Below, in pieces: positions 18,289 to 27,379 of a DNA stretch of 64,000 bases (position 1 is the first letter of the stretch; every line of letters begins with the position of its first letter). Origin of the DNA: Pseudomonas fluorescens (GTDB taxonomy: Bacteria > Pseudomonadota > Gammaproteobacteria > Pseudomonadales > Pseudomonadaceae). Position numbers and translations under genes: made by a program. The notes below the pieces were generated by a model. That model was given only the letters and a program-made list of their open reading frames with translations, ran no database searches and was not told where the DNA came from. The stretch covers positions 1-64,000 of the forward strand of contig NZ_CABVHQ010000029.1 of assembly GCF_902497895.1 (NCBI RefSeq), given 5' to 3'.

Positions 18289-18431
18289 TCCCGCTTCTCA
18301 CCTCTGTTTGAATTGTTGACCGGGGCTTGGGCACTCGCCACGCCCACGAGCTTCAACGCCACGATTAGTGATGTCTTCAGAGCTGTTTGGACCATCAATA
18401 GCCGTTCGCTAAAGCCGATATAGATTAGGGT

Positions 18432-18656
18432 TTAGTATTTTTTTACCGAGTCTTCGAGCGTGCGTGCCTGAGCGTTAAGGGGCGGGTCCCTGGGCTCCTC
18501 AGTGACTGGCTTATCGTCGCCCATGGATTTGCGGAGCCCCCTGATCGTGTCGCCGAGATCCGACCCCAAGCCTTTCAGACGCCTGGTTCCGAACAGCATG
18601 ACCACGATCAATAGGACGATCAGGAGTTTTCCGGCACTGAATCCACCTAACCCCAT
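18432..18656 (-). CDS. Solitary TatA/TatE-type translocase subunit
   Basis: A 74-residue protein with the TatA plan: a short periplasmic N-terminus (MGLGGFSAGKL), one membrane helix (LLIVLLIVVMLFGT), the FGTRRLKGLGSDLG hinge, an amphipathic helix, and an acidic/polar tail ending VKKY. The frame opens 20 codons earlier, but that extension is proline-rich and unlike the family. There is no tatB or tatC beside it, so it would work with TatC encoded elsewhere. It lies between the bicupin and the class V PLP gene, an unusual place, and the nearest Tat substrate in the window is the binding protein at 5470. Confidence 0.88.
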   Translation of the reverse strand: MGLGGFSAGKLLIVLLIVVMLFGTRRLKGLGSDLGDTIRGLRKSMGDDKPVTEEPRDPPLNAQARTLEDSVKKY

Positions 18657-18740
18657 CGTCTGTACTCCGCAAGTGATTGATCGGTTTTGTGGTGGGGCCG
18701 GCGGAGGAAAATTCATCTGCCGGCGCTAGCGCAGTTCGAC

Positions 18741-19448
18741 TTATTTGACGACGTAGAACTTGCGTACATAGGCGCTGCTCTTCCAGGCACATGGGGCGCC
18801 TCGGGGCACGAACACCGTATCGCCACTGTTGACCGTCAGATGGGTCCCGTCCGCTACCTGGAGGGTGACGCTGCCTTCGAGCAGGTGCATCAGTTCATGC
18901 AGCTTGTGCGGTCTCGCCCTGCGGGTATAGGGCGTCGAGTCCCAGACGCCGATGCGCAGGTTGGTCGCTTCTTCGACAAACAAATTGTGCGAGCGGCATT
19001 GCGGCGTCGGGCTCAGCAGAATCTCTGCATCCGGTGCCGCAGACGGAGAGAGCAGGGTTAGCGGGGGGAGTGCCGTGAGCCCGGGATGGCGCTCCTCAAC
19101 GAGCTGGGTATCCGCGCAGAATGCCCAGAGAGAGTTGGGTTGCGCCTCGACCTGGAGTGGCGTACCGCGGCCGATCACTGCGCTGTCACCGGGATGTAGT
19201 TGGAGCGTGTGACCCTGGCTCTGCAGGGTGACCAGTCCCGCGTGAACCACGATCATTTCGCTGTAGGGATATTCATCGATGCTGAATTGTCCGCTCGCCT
19301 GGACCACGCCGGCAGCAATGTCATCCTGTCCGACATAAGCAATCTGTCTGTCGAATGGGTCGTTGGCTCCCAACGAACCGGGGGTAAATTTTGTTGCAAC
19401 GGGACTGCCGTCGGCGTGGGCCAACAGCACTGCAGTGGGCTCTAGCAT
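18741..19448 (-). CDS. Two-domain cupin protein
   Basis: A 235-residue protein with two cupin barrels. The N-terminal one resembles the DUF861/Cupin_3 type (VVQASGQFSIDEYPYSEMIV then LHPGDSAVIGRGTP). The C-terminal one has HKLHELMHLLEGSVTLQVAD and VNSGDTVFVPRGAPCAW, keeping His and Glu metal-ligand candidates in its first motif. Relatives include small-molecule sensors and ureidoglycine-type enzymes; no reaction can be assigned. The start at 19448 is chosen because GGAG precedes that ATG and the longer frame is not protein-like. It follows the GNAT gene by 47 bases and is probably co-transcribed with it. Confidence 0.8.
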   Translation of the reverse strand: MLEPTAVLLAHADGSPVATKFTPGSLGANDPFDRQIAYVGQDDIAAGVVQASGQFSIDEYPYSEMIVVHAGLVTLQSQGHTLQLHPGDSAVIGRGTPLQVEAQPNSLWAFCADTQLVEERHPGLTALPPLTLLSPSAAPDAEILLSPTPQCRSHNLFVEEATNLRIGVWDSTPYTRRARPHKLHELMHLLEGSVTLQVADGTHLTVNSGDTVFVPRGAPCAWKSSAYVRKFYVVK

Positions 19449-19495
19449 GAAGGTGATTCTCCAGGAAAATGCATCGTTAGTGTCTTTCGGGATTG

Positions 19496-20353
19496 TCAGC
19501 CGATGGCCTGAGTCACCAGAGCAAACTGGCGCACTCCGTCGATAGCCTGTGGTGGGGTACCGCGAGCCATTTGTGCGACTGTGTCGACCTGCTTCAGCCC
19601 GGCCTCTTCCAACCAAGAGGCCAGACCGCTGTCGGACGGAATATCCATGCGCACGAATGCGTCCGGTACTCGGGCCAACAACACCGCGATCAAATGCCTG
19701 GCTTGCTCCGGGTTTTGCGCGATGACCGGGCCGATGCAGCGACCACGGCCGAAGGGCCGTAACATGGCGAAGGCCCGCAGCTGACCATCGTGCTCGATAC
19801 CGACCGAGTGTTCGACGATATCGAACAGATCCTTGAGCACGGCTTCTCGGTCCAGGCCGCTGCCGGCGTTGGCCAGTTCGATTTGGTCGGTCCGATCGGC
19901 TTCGGTCAGCGGGCGGCAGCGCTCACCGGCTGCCAGGTCGGTTGGTGCGAGAGCCAGCGCGTGTCCCTGATGTTGTTGAATATGTCCAAAGTCAATGAAT
20001 CCCTGGCTGGCATAAAGTGGGGTGCCGGCTAGCGTCGCATTGAGAATGGCAGTACGCGATCCGCAAGCCGCAAGTGCCAGTTCCGTCAGTTTGCGACCTA
20101 TACCCTGGCCCTGGTACTCATCACTGACGATCACCAGGCCGATGGTGGCGTAATTTCCCTGCGGACAGGTGAATGCGGTGCCAATCAGACGGCCTGTGTC
20201 TTCTACGACAAAACCCTGCGCGATGCGCTGCAACATGGCCCAGTCTTCCAGACGGTGGGGCCACTTCAGCTGCACGGACAAGGCGTGGGCCGACGCCACA
20301 TCGGCCGAGTTCATGGGGCGATAGATATACGCAGCGCGTTGCGAGATGGACAT
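19496..20353 (-). CDS. Tandem GNAT-family N-acetyltransferase
   Basis: A 285-residue protein with two acetyltransferase-type halves. The first carries the acetyl-CoA loop in VSDEYQGQGIGRKLTELAL (Q/R-x-x-G-x-G/A). The second, from about residue 140, matches the Acetyltransf_18 (YitH/HPA2-like) C-terminal domain with IGPVIAQNPEQARHLI and a tail ending FALVTQAIG. The start at 20353 is supported by GGAG. The gene heads the run GNAT-cupin-TatA-PLP enzyme. A shortened, frameshifted copy lies at 29142-29470, so the gene has been duplicated in this chromosome. The acceptor is unknown; an amino compound is likely from context. Confidence 0.85.
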   Translation of the reverse strand: MSISQRAAYIYRPMNSADVASAHALSVQLKWPHRLEDWAMLQRIAQGFVVEDTGRLIGTAFTCPQGNYATIGLVIVSDEYQGQGIGRKLTELALAACGSRTAILNATLAGTPLYASQGFIDFGHIQQHQGHALALAPTDLAAGERCRPLTEADRTDQIELANAGSGLDREAVLKDLFDIVEHSVGIEHDGQLRAFAMLRPFGRGRCIGPVIAQNPEQARHLIAVLLARVPDAFVRMDIPSDSGLASWLEEAGLKQVDTVAQMARGTPPQAIDGVRQFALVTQAIG

Positions 20354-20904
20354 GGCAGGTCTCCGTTTATAGGGAGCGTAATCGGTCGGATTTCTCCGCT
20401 GAAAGGACTTGTATCTCACCTGCGGCGAGACCTGACAAGGGGCTCCAATCGATTCGGTAGATTCCATAAAAGACGGTTCTGCAGACCACAGTTACTGCTC
20501 AAATCAGACGCAAGGTCGGCAGCAAATACCGGGTCGGTTTTCAGGATGCTGGCCAAAGCGAAAGCTCTGTGCCGATTACTTTTTGAACGTTGCTGACCGG
20601 CTATTGCCAGTTGCGCGGTGGCGGCAATAACAACCAGGTAGAGAGCTGTGTTTTGCGATGTTCGGGCTGGGGAGATGCGCCGCTGGACCGATCTGGTCGA
20701 GGCGAGCGCGGCGACGCGTGCAGCGCTTCGACGAGGTCTTGGCAGACCGGAAAAACGATGGCATGGGCGAAGGGCTGAAACTGCGCAGAAACAGCGAAAC
20801 GAGCTGAAATCAAGTCTGCTTGGTGTAGCGCCAGGTTTGCTTGTTTACGAAGTGGCAAATCTGGCGCGCGATGATGTGGTTGCTGTCGAATTCGACTGCC
20901 CTGG
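20354..20904. other. 551-base stretch without an assignable gene
   Basis: The minus strand near 20354-20470 must carry the GNAT promoter. On the plus strand 20648-20908 is open (86 codons) and its last part reads like protein (GLLVYEVANLARDDVVAVEF), but I recognise no family, no ribosome site is convincing, and it runs to the 3' end of the dehydrogenase gene on the other strand. It may be a remnant. Confidence 0.35.
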
Positions 20905-21831
20905 TTAGTAATTTCGCTTGCGGTCAACCTGGCCAGGCATTGATTCACCTCGTTGATGCCGGCGGATATTTTCCAGCAACCCGCTAAACGCGCTTTCTGG
21001 CTGGGTCATCGCAGCAATATGCGGTGTCAGTAATATCTGCGGATGTTCCCAGAAGGGATGATCCGGCGCAGCCGGTTCCTGTTCCAGTACGTCGAGCACC
21101 GCCGCGCTGAGCTGGCCGCTGGCCAGGGCATCAAGCAGGTCCTCTTCTACCAGGTGCCCACCCCGGCCCATGTTGACCAAGGCGGCGCCTTTGGGCAGGT
21201 GCTGGAACAACTGGCAGTTGAGAATCCCTTTAGTCTGTTCGGTCAATGGCAGGACGCATAGCACGATGTCGCACTGGCTGAGGAAGGCCGGAAGTTGCTC
21301 GGCACCAGCAAAGCAGTCCACCCCGGCGATGCGATGCTCGCTGCGTGCCCAGCCCGACAACGCGAAACCATAGGTCTGCAAGGTGACGAGAATGTGCCGG
21401 GCCTGTAAACCCAGACCCATAACCCCGACCCGGCGATGCTGCGCGGGAACCAGCCGATGCGCTTGCCAGCACTGTTCGGTCTGTTGTTGGCGATAGCGCA
21501 ACATGTCCCGGTGCAAGCCGAGCACGGCGAAACTGGCGTATTCGCACATGCCCTGGGTGATGCCAGGGTCGAGTAAACGGACCACCGGTAGGGTCGTTGG
21601 CAAGCGGTCAAGATCGAGCTGATCGACCCCGGCCGACAAGGCGAACAGTACCTGCAGGTTTGGCAGTAATGTTTCGAGATCGTCCGGCGCCTGCCAGGCT
21701 GCCAGGTAGCGAATATCCTTCGGATCGCCGATGTCCGGCCAGGCACGCCATTCGATATCAGGAGCGTGCTCGGCGAATAGGCTCTTCCATTGTTCGCCGC
21801 GCACCGGGTCAGCTTTATAGAGCAGGGCCAT
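20905..21831 (-). CDS. D-isomer-specific 2-hydroxyacid dehydrogenase (GhrA-like)
   Basis: A 308-residue NAD(P)-dependent reductase of the glyoxylate/hydroxypyruvate reductase A type. The cofactor fold shows VGVMGLGLQARHILVTL, the catalytic region VNMGRGGHLVEEDLL and the histidine pair region HPFWEHPQILLTPHIAA. The ATG at 21831 (MALLYKADP) gives family length; 41 extra in-frame codons upstream are rejected. It would reduce an alpha-keto acid such as glyoxylate or hydroxypyruvate. It faces the class III aminotransferase gene across a 282-base divergent promoter, so the two may produce and consume the same keto acid. Confidence 0.88.
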   Translation of the reverse strand: MALLYKADPVRGEQWKSLFAEHAPDIEWRAWPDIGDPKDIRYLAAWQAPDDLETLLPNLQVLFALSAGVDQLDLDRLPTTLPVVRLLDPGITQGMCEYASFAVLGLHRDMLRYRQQQTEQCWQAHRLVPAQHRRVGVMGLGLQARHILVTLQTYGFALSGWARSEHRIAGVDCFAGAEQLPAFLSQCDIVLCVLPLTEQTKGILNCQLFQHLPKGAALVNMGRGGHLVEEDLLDALASGQLSAAVLDVLEQEPAAPDHPFWEHPQILLTPHIAAMTQPESAFSGLLENIRRHQRGESMPGQVDRKRNY

Positions 21832-22113
21832 GGGTAACTTCTCGCATAAATAGGGAGCATCAAGCATGAACGAATGGCAGAGCAGGATATGTCGAAAGGT
21901 TCTGCGTAAACGCATTACGTTGCGCTGTATGGGGCACATGTCGGCAGATTCCATGGGCTAGTCACAGCTGAAGGATTCTGCTGTTTGCCGGGGTGAAAAC
22001 AGCCGATCCGGATTTCTCAGAGGCCAAGTTCGGCTTAGACAATTGCGTCGAAGGCTTAACCTGAAACACATCGCAGCCGCTTCCTGGTTGCACGGCTCAC
22101 TATGAGAGATGCC

Positions 22114-23406
22114 ATGAACAGTAAAGTCGAAGAAACCCCTAATTTGCTCCGTCTGCGCGATCAATTCGTACCACGGGGTCTGGTCACGGCACACCCGCTG
22201 GTTATCGACCGGGCCCAGGGGTCCGAGGTGTGGGACGTGGATGGGACGCGCTACCTGGACTTCGTCGGCGGCATCGGCGTGTTGAACATCGGCCACAATC
22301 ACCCGAAGGTGGTCGCGGCGGTGCAAGCCCAGTTACAAAAGGTCAGCCATGCTTGTTTCCAGGTGGCGGCTTACAAACCCTATATCGACCTGGTACAGCG
22401 ATTGTGCGAATTGGTCGGTGGTCGCGAAGCCTACAAGGCGGCGCTGTTCACCTCCGGTGCAGAGGCTGTGGAGAACGCGGTGAAGATCGCCCGCGCGCAT
22501 ACCAATCGCTCAGCCGTCATCTCTTTTCGTGGCGGTTTCCATGGGCGCACTTTGCTCGGCACGACCTTGACGGGCATGAGCCAACCCTACAAGCAGAACT
22601 TCGGGCCCTTCGCTCCCGAGGTCTTTCATACCCCATACCCTAACGCCTATCGCGGTTTCAGCAGCGAGATGGCGCTGCAAGCCCTGAACGAATTGCTGGC
22701 GACCCAAGTCCCCGCGGACCGAGTAGCGGCGATCATCATCGAGCCGGTGCAGGGTGACGGAGGTTTCCTTTCCGCGCCCCCGGAGTTTCTCCAGGCGCTG
22801 CGGGCTCTGACCGAACAACATGGCATTGTGCTCATTCTCGATGAAATTCAGACCGGTTTCGGTCGGACGGGCAAATGGTTCGGCTTCCAGCACGCTGGGA
22901 TTCAGCCGGATCTGGTCACCGTCGCCAAGAGCCTGGCCGGTGGTTTACCGATATCGGGCGTGGTGGGTCGTGCGCAAATCATGGACGCGCCATTACCCGG
23001 TGGTCTCGGCGGTACTTACGGCGGTAACGCCCTGGCTTGTGCGGCGGCGTTGGCGGTGATCGAAACCTACGAACAGGAGCAGTTGCTCGAGCGCGGTGAG
23101 GTTCTGGGCGAGCGGCTGCGTCAAGGCCTGCTGCGCTTGCAGGCACGTAACTCTCGTATTGGTGACGTACGCGGCACCGGCTTCATGCTGGCGATCGAAC
23201 TGGTCAAGGACGATGAGGCCCGCAGCCCGGATGCCGAACTCACCCAACAACTGATCGATCAGAGCAGGATTGGCGGGCTGTTGGTGATCAAATGCGGCGT
23301 GTACCGGAATGTGTTGCGCTTTCTTGCCCCTCTGGTAACCGAAGAGGATCAGATCGACGAAGCGCTGGCGATTCTTGAAGCGGCACTGACACGCGTGTCG
23401 AATTAA
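22114..23406 (+). CDS. Class III aminotransferase (4-aminobutyrate aminotransferase-like)
   Basis: A 430-residue PLP enzyme. Lys272 in TVAKSLAGGLP is the Schiff-base lysine, with ILDEIQTGFGRTG upstream as the cofactor-aspartate region, and GGFHGRTLLG and FTSGAEAVENAVK as further family motifs. Omega-amino acids such as GABA or 5-aminovalerate are the usual amino donors, giving semialdehydes. The second ATG (22114) is chosen over 22102 because GAGAG sits at the right distance. It is followed by a HAD-like gene and an Lrp-type regulator in the same direction, which suggests an amino-compound-induced operon. Confidence 0.92.
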   Translation: MNSKVEETPNLLRLRDQFVPRGLVTAHPLVIDRAQGSEVWDVDGTRYLDFVGGIGVLNIGHNHPKVVAAVQAQLQKVSHACFQVAAYKPYIDLVQRLCELVGGREAYKAALFTSGAEAVENAVKIARAHTNRSAVISFRGGFHGRTLLGTTLTGMSQPYKQNFGPFAPEVFHTPYPNAYRGFSSEMALQALNELLATQVPADRVAAIIIEPVQGDGGFLSAPPEFLQALRALTEQHGIVLILDEIQTGFGRTGKWFGFQHAGIQPDLVTVAKSLAGGLPISGVVGRAQIMDAPLPGGLGGTYGGNALACAAALAVIETYEQEQLLERGEVLGERLRQGLLRLQARNSRIGDVRGTGFMLAIELVKDDEARSPDAELTQQLIDQSRIGGLLVIKCGVYRNVLRFLAPLVTEEDQIDEALAILEAALTRVSN

Positions 23407-23492
23407 TTTCAGGCCTCGGTTGGCGCAATGTGACAAGGCGCCGACTGAGGACGTTTGCGAGCATGGAATGATGCGAATCATGGGGGAACAAC

Positions 23493-24149
23493 ATGGACCT
23501 GACTGATTATCGCGCCCTGCTGATCGATTGCGATGAAGTCCTGGTCGATCGGGATTCCGGTATCTGGACGGCCCTGCAACCGTTGCTCGAAAACCATCTG
23601 GGCATGCTGGGCAGGGAAGAGGTATTGGCTGAGTTTGACGAGGCGGTGCGTACGCTCTATCCACGTTTTTCCGAGCTAGGTTTCAGTGGCTTGTTGTGCT
23701 TCGCCCATCGTCAGTTGGCAGAGCGTTTTGGGCTCAAGGCCAGTTGGGAGGAGGGGATGAGTTTCGCCCGATCGGTGGGCAACTGGTCACTGTTCGAGGA
23801 CGCGCCCGGCGCCATGTTGTATCTGCGCAAGTTTTATCGGCTGCTGATGTTTTGCGATCGTGATGAGGAGGATCGCGAGCAACTCTGTGAGCGTTTGGGG
23901 ATTATGCCCGAAGACATGCTTTCCCGAACCAGCAAGCCACTTGAGGATCGCGCCTGGTTGCTGGCCAACGACCTGAAACCTGAAGATATCCTGCAGGTCT
24001 CCAGACATCCTGCCGAGCCGCCTGAATCGGCTGGCTTGTGCCTGATTCACCGTGGCCATGGGAATTATACCCAACAAGATCCTGCGGATTTCTGCATCAA
24101 TAGTATGGCCGACCTGGTCGCTCAGCATCAGCGATCCTTGCGGCGCTGA
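23493..24149 (+). CDS. Degenerate HAD-superfamily protein
   Basis: A 218-residue HAD-fold protein. Motif I is recognisable (LLIDCDEVLVD, candidate Asp12 and Asp14) and the motif III lysine is kept (RTSKPLEDRA). Where the intact HAD hydrolase at 3398 has the motif II serine (VIFSNASDS), this one reads LMFCDRDEEDR, and the acidic motif IV segment is replaced by LQVSRHPAEPPE. It may be catalytically impaired or use altered chemistry. GGGGGA precedes the ATG. It lies 86 bases after the aminotransferase and 45 bases before the Lrp-type regulator. Confidence 0.75.
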   Translation: MDLTDYRALLIDCDEVLVDRDSGIWTALQPLLENHLGMLGREEVLAEFDEAVRTLYPRFSELGFSGLLCFAHRQLAERFGLKASWEEGMSFARSVGNWSLFEDAPGAMLYLRKFYRLLMFCDRDEEDREQLCERLGIMPEDMLSRTSKPLEDRAWLLANDLKPEDILQVSRHPAEPPESAGLCLIHRGHGNYTQQDPADFCINSMADLVAQHQRSLRR

Positions 24150-24194
24150 CCTGGCTAGAACCCGTATATCCGAATGCCCATCAAGAGGTACGCA

Positions 24195-24683
24195 ATGGAA
24201 GGTTTAATCAAGCTGGACCGAATTGATATCAGAATCCTGGTTGAGTTGCAAAAAGACGGCCGAATGACCAACGTCAGCCTGGCCGATGCGGTAGGCCTGT
24301 CGTCCAGCCCATGCTTGCAACGGGTCAAGCGGCTTGAGTCGGCGGGGTATATTTCCGGCTATAGAGCCCATCTCAATCTTGCCAAGATCACCAACTCGGT
24401 CACGGTGTTCACTGAGATCACGCTCAGCGACCACAAGCGGGAAGACTTCGCCAAATTCGAGTCCAATATCCGCTTGGTCGATGAGGTGCTCGAGTGTCAC
24501 TTGATCAGCGGCGGCTACGACTACCTGGTGCGTTTCACGACCTGCAACATCCTGGACTATCAGGAATTGATCGAAGGGCTGCTGGACAAGAACATCGGTA
24601 TATCCAAGTACTTTAGCTACATTGTCATCAAGTCGCCTGTGCTGAAAGATGGAGTTCCGCTGCGTAAGCTACTGCGTCATTGA
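24195..24683 (+). CDS. Lrp/AsnC-family transcriptional regulator
   Basis: A 162-residue regulator of standard Lrp size. Residues about 8-60 form the HTH (LDRIDIRILVELQKDGRMTN, then ADAVGLSSSPCLQRVKRLE), and the rest is the RAM ligand domain with the conserved ISGGYDYLVRF. The ATG at 24195 follows AAGAGG; the in-frame ATG at 24174 has none. These proteins sense amino acids. Its position after the aminotransferase and HAD genes suggests it controls this amino-compound cluster and possibly the divergent dehydrogenase run. Confidence 0.93.
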   Translation: MEGLIKLDRIDIRILVELQKDGRMTNVSLADAVGLSSSPCLQRVKRLESAGYISGYRAHLNLAKITNSVTVFTEITLSDHKREDFAKFESNIRLVDEVLECHLISGGYDYLVRFTTCNILDYQELIEGLLDKNIGISKYFSYIVIKSPVLKDGVPLRKLLRH

Positions 24684-24851
24684 TTGCCACTCTGGACAGT
24701 AATAATGACTGTGCATTCGCTTTTGGCTGATTGAAGAGTTGTCGCTTCTTATCAGACTATTTAGCGAGCATAAAAAAATCGAACATTGTGGGTTTACGTG
24801 AATGGCTGACGGTTTTTCTTTTCAATTAGCGTCAGGAAAAAAGTAGCAGCT

Positions 24852-24870
24852 GAGAATGACAATTGATAGC
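24852..24870 (+). promoter_or_regulatory. Possible Fur box upstream of the TonB receptor gene
   Basis: The 19 bases gagaatgacaattgatagc match 13 of 19 positions of the classic Fur consensus (GATAATGATAATCATTATC). The site lies about 55 bases before the receptor start in an AT-rich promoter region. Iron repression would be expected for a siderophore receptor, but the match is modest. Confidence 0.45.
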
Positions 24871-24923
24871 ATTAGACATGAATTCTTGTCGGGCTCCTGA
24901 TGTGCCCGTCTTCTAAGGGTTGT

Positions 24924-27053
24924 ATGTTGATGCGTCGAACTCTCGTTTCTCTCTATGTTATCCAAGCCATTTCCCAGACCGCCTGGGCTGAACAAACACC
25001 GACTGATCCTGCATCAATAGTTTTACAGGCGATCGACATCAACGGCACACCCGATGAGCAGGCCCAGGGACCGGTCCAGGGGTATCGAGCGACCCGTTCG
25101 GCCAGTGCGACGCGCACCGACACCCCGATTCATGAAACTCCACAGTCCATCAGCGTGGTTACCCGCGATGCCGTGGAAGACCTCAGCGCTACGCGCCTGC
25201 AAGACGCCCTTGATTACGCCGGGGGGGTAGGTCGGGCGAACAACTTCGGTGGCCAGGGCCTGACCACCTTCACCGTGCGCGGCTTCACCACGGGTGAGTT
25301 CTACCGCAATGGTTTCCCGATCAACCGCGGTTACCCGAACATGCCCGATGCCAATACCATCGAGCGCCTGGAGGTCCTTCGCGGGCCAGCCACCATGCTA
25401 TATGGCCGTGGCGACCCGGGCGGCACCTTCAACGTGGTGTCCAAACAACCCCTGACCGAGCGCACAGTCACCCTGGGCAGTCAGCTCAACGACCAGGGCA
25501 TGCGCCGCGGAACGCTGGATGCCTCAGGACCGCTGGATGATGAAGGGCGACTGGCCTATCGGTTGAATGTGATAGGTGAGGGCGGCGATACCTTCCGTGA
25601 TCATGTCGAAAACGAACGTTACGGTGTGACGCCGGTCCTCGGTTGGCAGGTCAACGACACCACCCGTATCACTTTTGAAGGCGATTTCATGCGCAACAAC
25701 GCACCGCTCGATCGCGGTGTGACCCGCTATCGCAATCAGATCGGCGTGGCGTCGCGGGAGACCTTTTTCGGTGAAAAGGATGTCGGCAAGTTGCACAACG
25801 ACAACAACATGGCGCAACTGCGTTTCGAACATTTTCTGAACGACAATTGGACCTTGGGCGGCGGCACGCAATTTCTCGACGGCAGCCTGCAAGGCAATGC
25901 CATCGAGGCCAACGGTGTCGCGGCCGACGGCCGAACGCTGGGGCGCAACTTCAACTACCGCAAGCTGGAGTGGACTGACCGGGATGTGCAGTTGAATCTC
26001 ACCGGGCATTTTTCCACTGGCGGATTCGACCATACGTTGCTCACGGGCATCGAGTATGAGGATTACGATTACAAGTCGATCATCCGTCGTTCCAGTGGGG
26101 CGGTGAGTGCTTACCCCATCGACATTTTCAATCCGGTCTATGGCCAGCCGCGTCCGGCGCTGACCCGCACCACCACCCATGACCAGGAAAACCTCAAGAC
26201 CTATGCTGCTTTCGTGCAAGACCAGGTGACCCTGAGCGAGGGTTTGAAAGCCTTGGTGGGCGTGCGTTTTGAACGCTTCGAGCAGGACTATGACAACTAC
26301 CTCGTCAACGGTCGGAGCTGGACCAATAGCGACAACGCAGTCACCCCGCGCCTGGGGCTGATCTACGACCTGACCCCGACCGTGGCGATCTATGCCGACA
26401 CGGCGCGCTCCTTCAAACCCAACAGCGGTGCCAGTCGAACCGGAGGCGGCTTCAAGGCTGAAGAAGGCAAATCCTATGAGGTGGGGGTCAAGTGGGAGGC
26501 TTTCGATCGCCAGTTGAGCGTGGATGCCGCGGTGTATCAGATCGAAAAACGCAACGTTCTGACGACAGACCCGGTGGATTCCACTTTCAGCGTTGCGGCG
26601 GGTGAAGTTCGCAGCCGTGGTTTCGATCTGAATGTCGCCGGCAACCTCACGCCAGAGTGGCGCATGATCGGTGGCTACGCCTATGTGGATGCCGAAGTCA
26701 CCCAGGACAACGTACTGAAGTCAGGCACCCGCCTGATGAACATCCCGCGCAACAGTTTCAGCCTGCTGAATGTCTATGAGTTTCAGGACGGCGGCCTCAA
26801 AGGGCTGGGCCTGGGGCTGGGAGCCAAGTACGTCGACGAGCGCGCCGGCCAGACCGCGGCCAATGCCTTCTCCATGGATAGCTATAAGGTGTTCGACTTG
26901 CTCAGCTATTACAAAGTCAACGAGCACCTGCGGCTTAACCTTGACCTGAAGAACCTGTTCGACAGCCACTACGACGAAGGTGCCTTTGGCAACGTCTACG
27001 CCTATCCGGGCGCGCCGAGAACCGTGCAGGCGGGTATTTCATATTCCTTGTAG
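24924..27053 (+). CDS. TonB-dependent outer-membrane siderophore receptor
   Basis: About 709 residues. A signal peptide ending near TAWA is followed by a plug domain (ETPQSISVVTRDAVED, then EVLRGPATMLYGRGDPGG) and a 22-strand-type barrel ending VQAGISYSL. There is no N-terminal STN signalling domain, so it is a plain transporter rather than a FecA/FpvA-type signaller, consistent with the lack of a sigma/anti-sigma pair nearby. Two starts (24924 and 24930) are both near an AAGGG site. The imported siderophore cannot be named. A possible Fur box lies upstream and no biosynthesis genes are close, so use of a foreign siderophore is likely. Confidence 0.9.
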   Translation: MLMRRTLVSLYVIQAISQTAWAEQTPTDPASIVLQAIDINGTPDEQAQGPVQGYRATRSASATRTDTPIHETPQSISVVTRDAVEDLSATRLQDALDYAGGVGRANNFGGQGLTTFTVRGFTTGEFYRNGFPINRGYPNMPDANTIERLEVLRGPATMLYGRGDPGGTFNVVSKQPLTERTVTLGSQLNDQGMRRGTLDASGPLDDEGRLAYRLNVIGEGGDTFRDHVENERYGVTPVLGWQVNDTTRITFEGDFMRNNAPLDRGVTRYRNQIGVASRETFFGEKDVGKLHNDNNMAQLRFEHFLNDNWTLGGGTQFLDGSLQGNAIEANGVAADGRTLGRNFNYRKLEWTDRDVQLNLTGHFSTGGFDHTLLTGIEYEDYDYKSIIRRSSGAVSAYPIDIFNPVYGQPRPALTRTTTHDQENLKTYAAFVQDQVTLSEGLKALVGVRFERFEQDYDNYLVNGRSWTNSDNAVTPRLGLIYDLTPTVAIYADTARSFKPNSGASRTGGGFKAEEGKSYEVGVKWEAFDRQLSVDAAVYQIEKRNVLTTDPVDSTFSVAAGEVRSRGFDLNVAGNLTPEWRMIGGYAYVDAEVTQDNVLKSGTRLMNIPRNSFSLLNVYEFQDGGLKGLGLGLGAKYVDERAGQTAANAFSMDSYKVFDLLSYYKVNEHLRLNLDLKNLFDSHYDEGAFGNVYAYPGAPRTVQAGISYSL

Positions 27054-27251
27054 GGAGCATTCTCCTGGCCTGCGAGAGATGGCTACGGGTTTGCCCGGTA
27101 CCCTGCACAGATCACTCGACTTGAATTATAAAAATGCATCAGCACAAGAAGCGTTTTTCGAGTGTTTAATTACAAGCCAGGTTGGCAAGGAATGGCATAC
27201 ATTGACTTGGCTGCACATGTATAGCCGAAAAGTAATGTTTAAGTAGATGTA

Positions 27252-27284
27252 GCAGGCTTGTGAGACAATAACCTCACAGCCTGC
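27252..27284. terminator. Hairpin between convergent receptor and aldehyde dehydrogenase genes
   Basis: GCAGGCTTGTGAG (27252-27264) pairs with CTCACAGCCTGC (27273-27284), one bulge, loop of 8 bases. It sits in the 326-base gap between two convergent genes and could end transcripts from both sides. No other gene is visible in the gap. Confidence 0.5.
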
Positions 27285-27379
27285 CGGTTGAATTATTTCT
27301 GATACAGAATACTGTCTGCGAGAATTGTCCTGCTTGACACGATTAAACGGTTCCATGTGCGCGAAGGGCTATCAAGCGA

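Noticed and set aside
20648..20908. 86-codon plus-strand frame as a gene
   Set aside because: No family match, no good ribosome site, and it abuts the end of an opposite-strand gene; kept only as a possible remnant.
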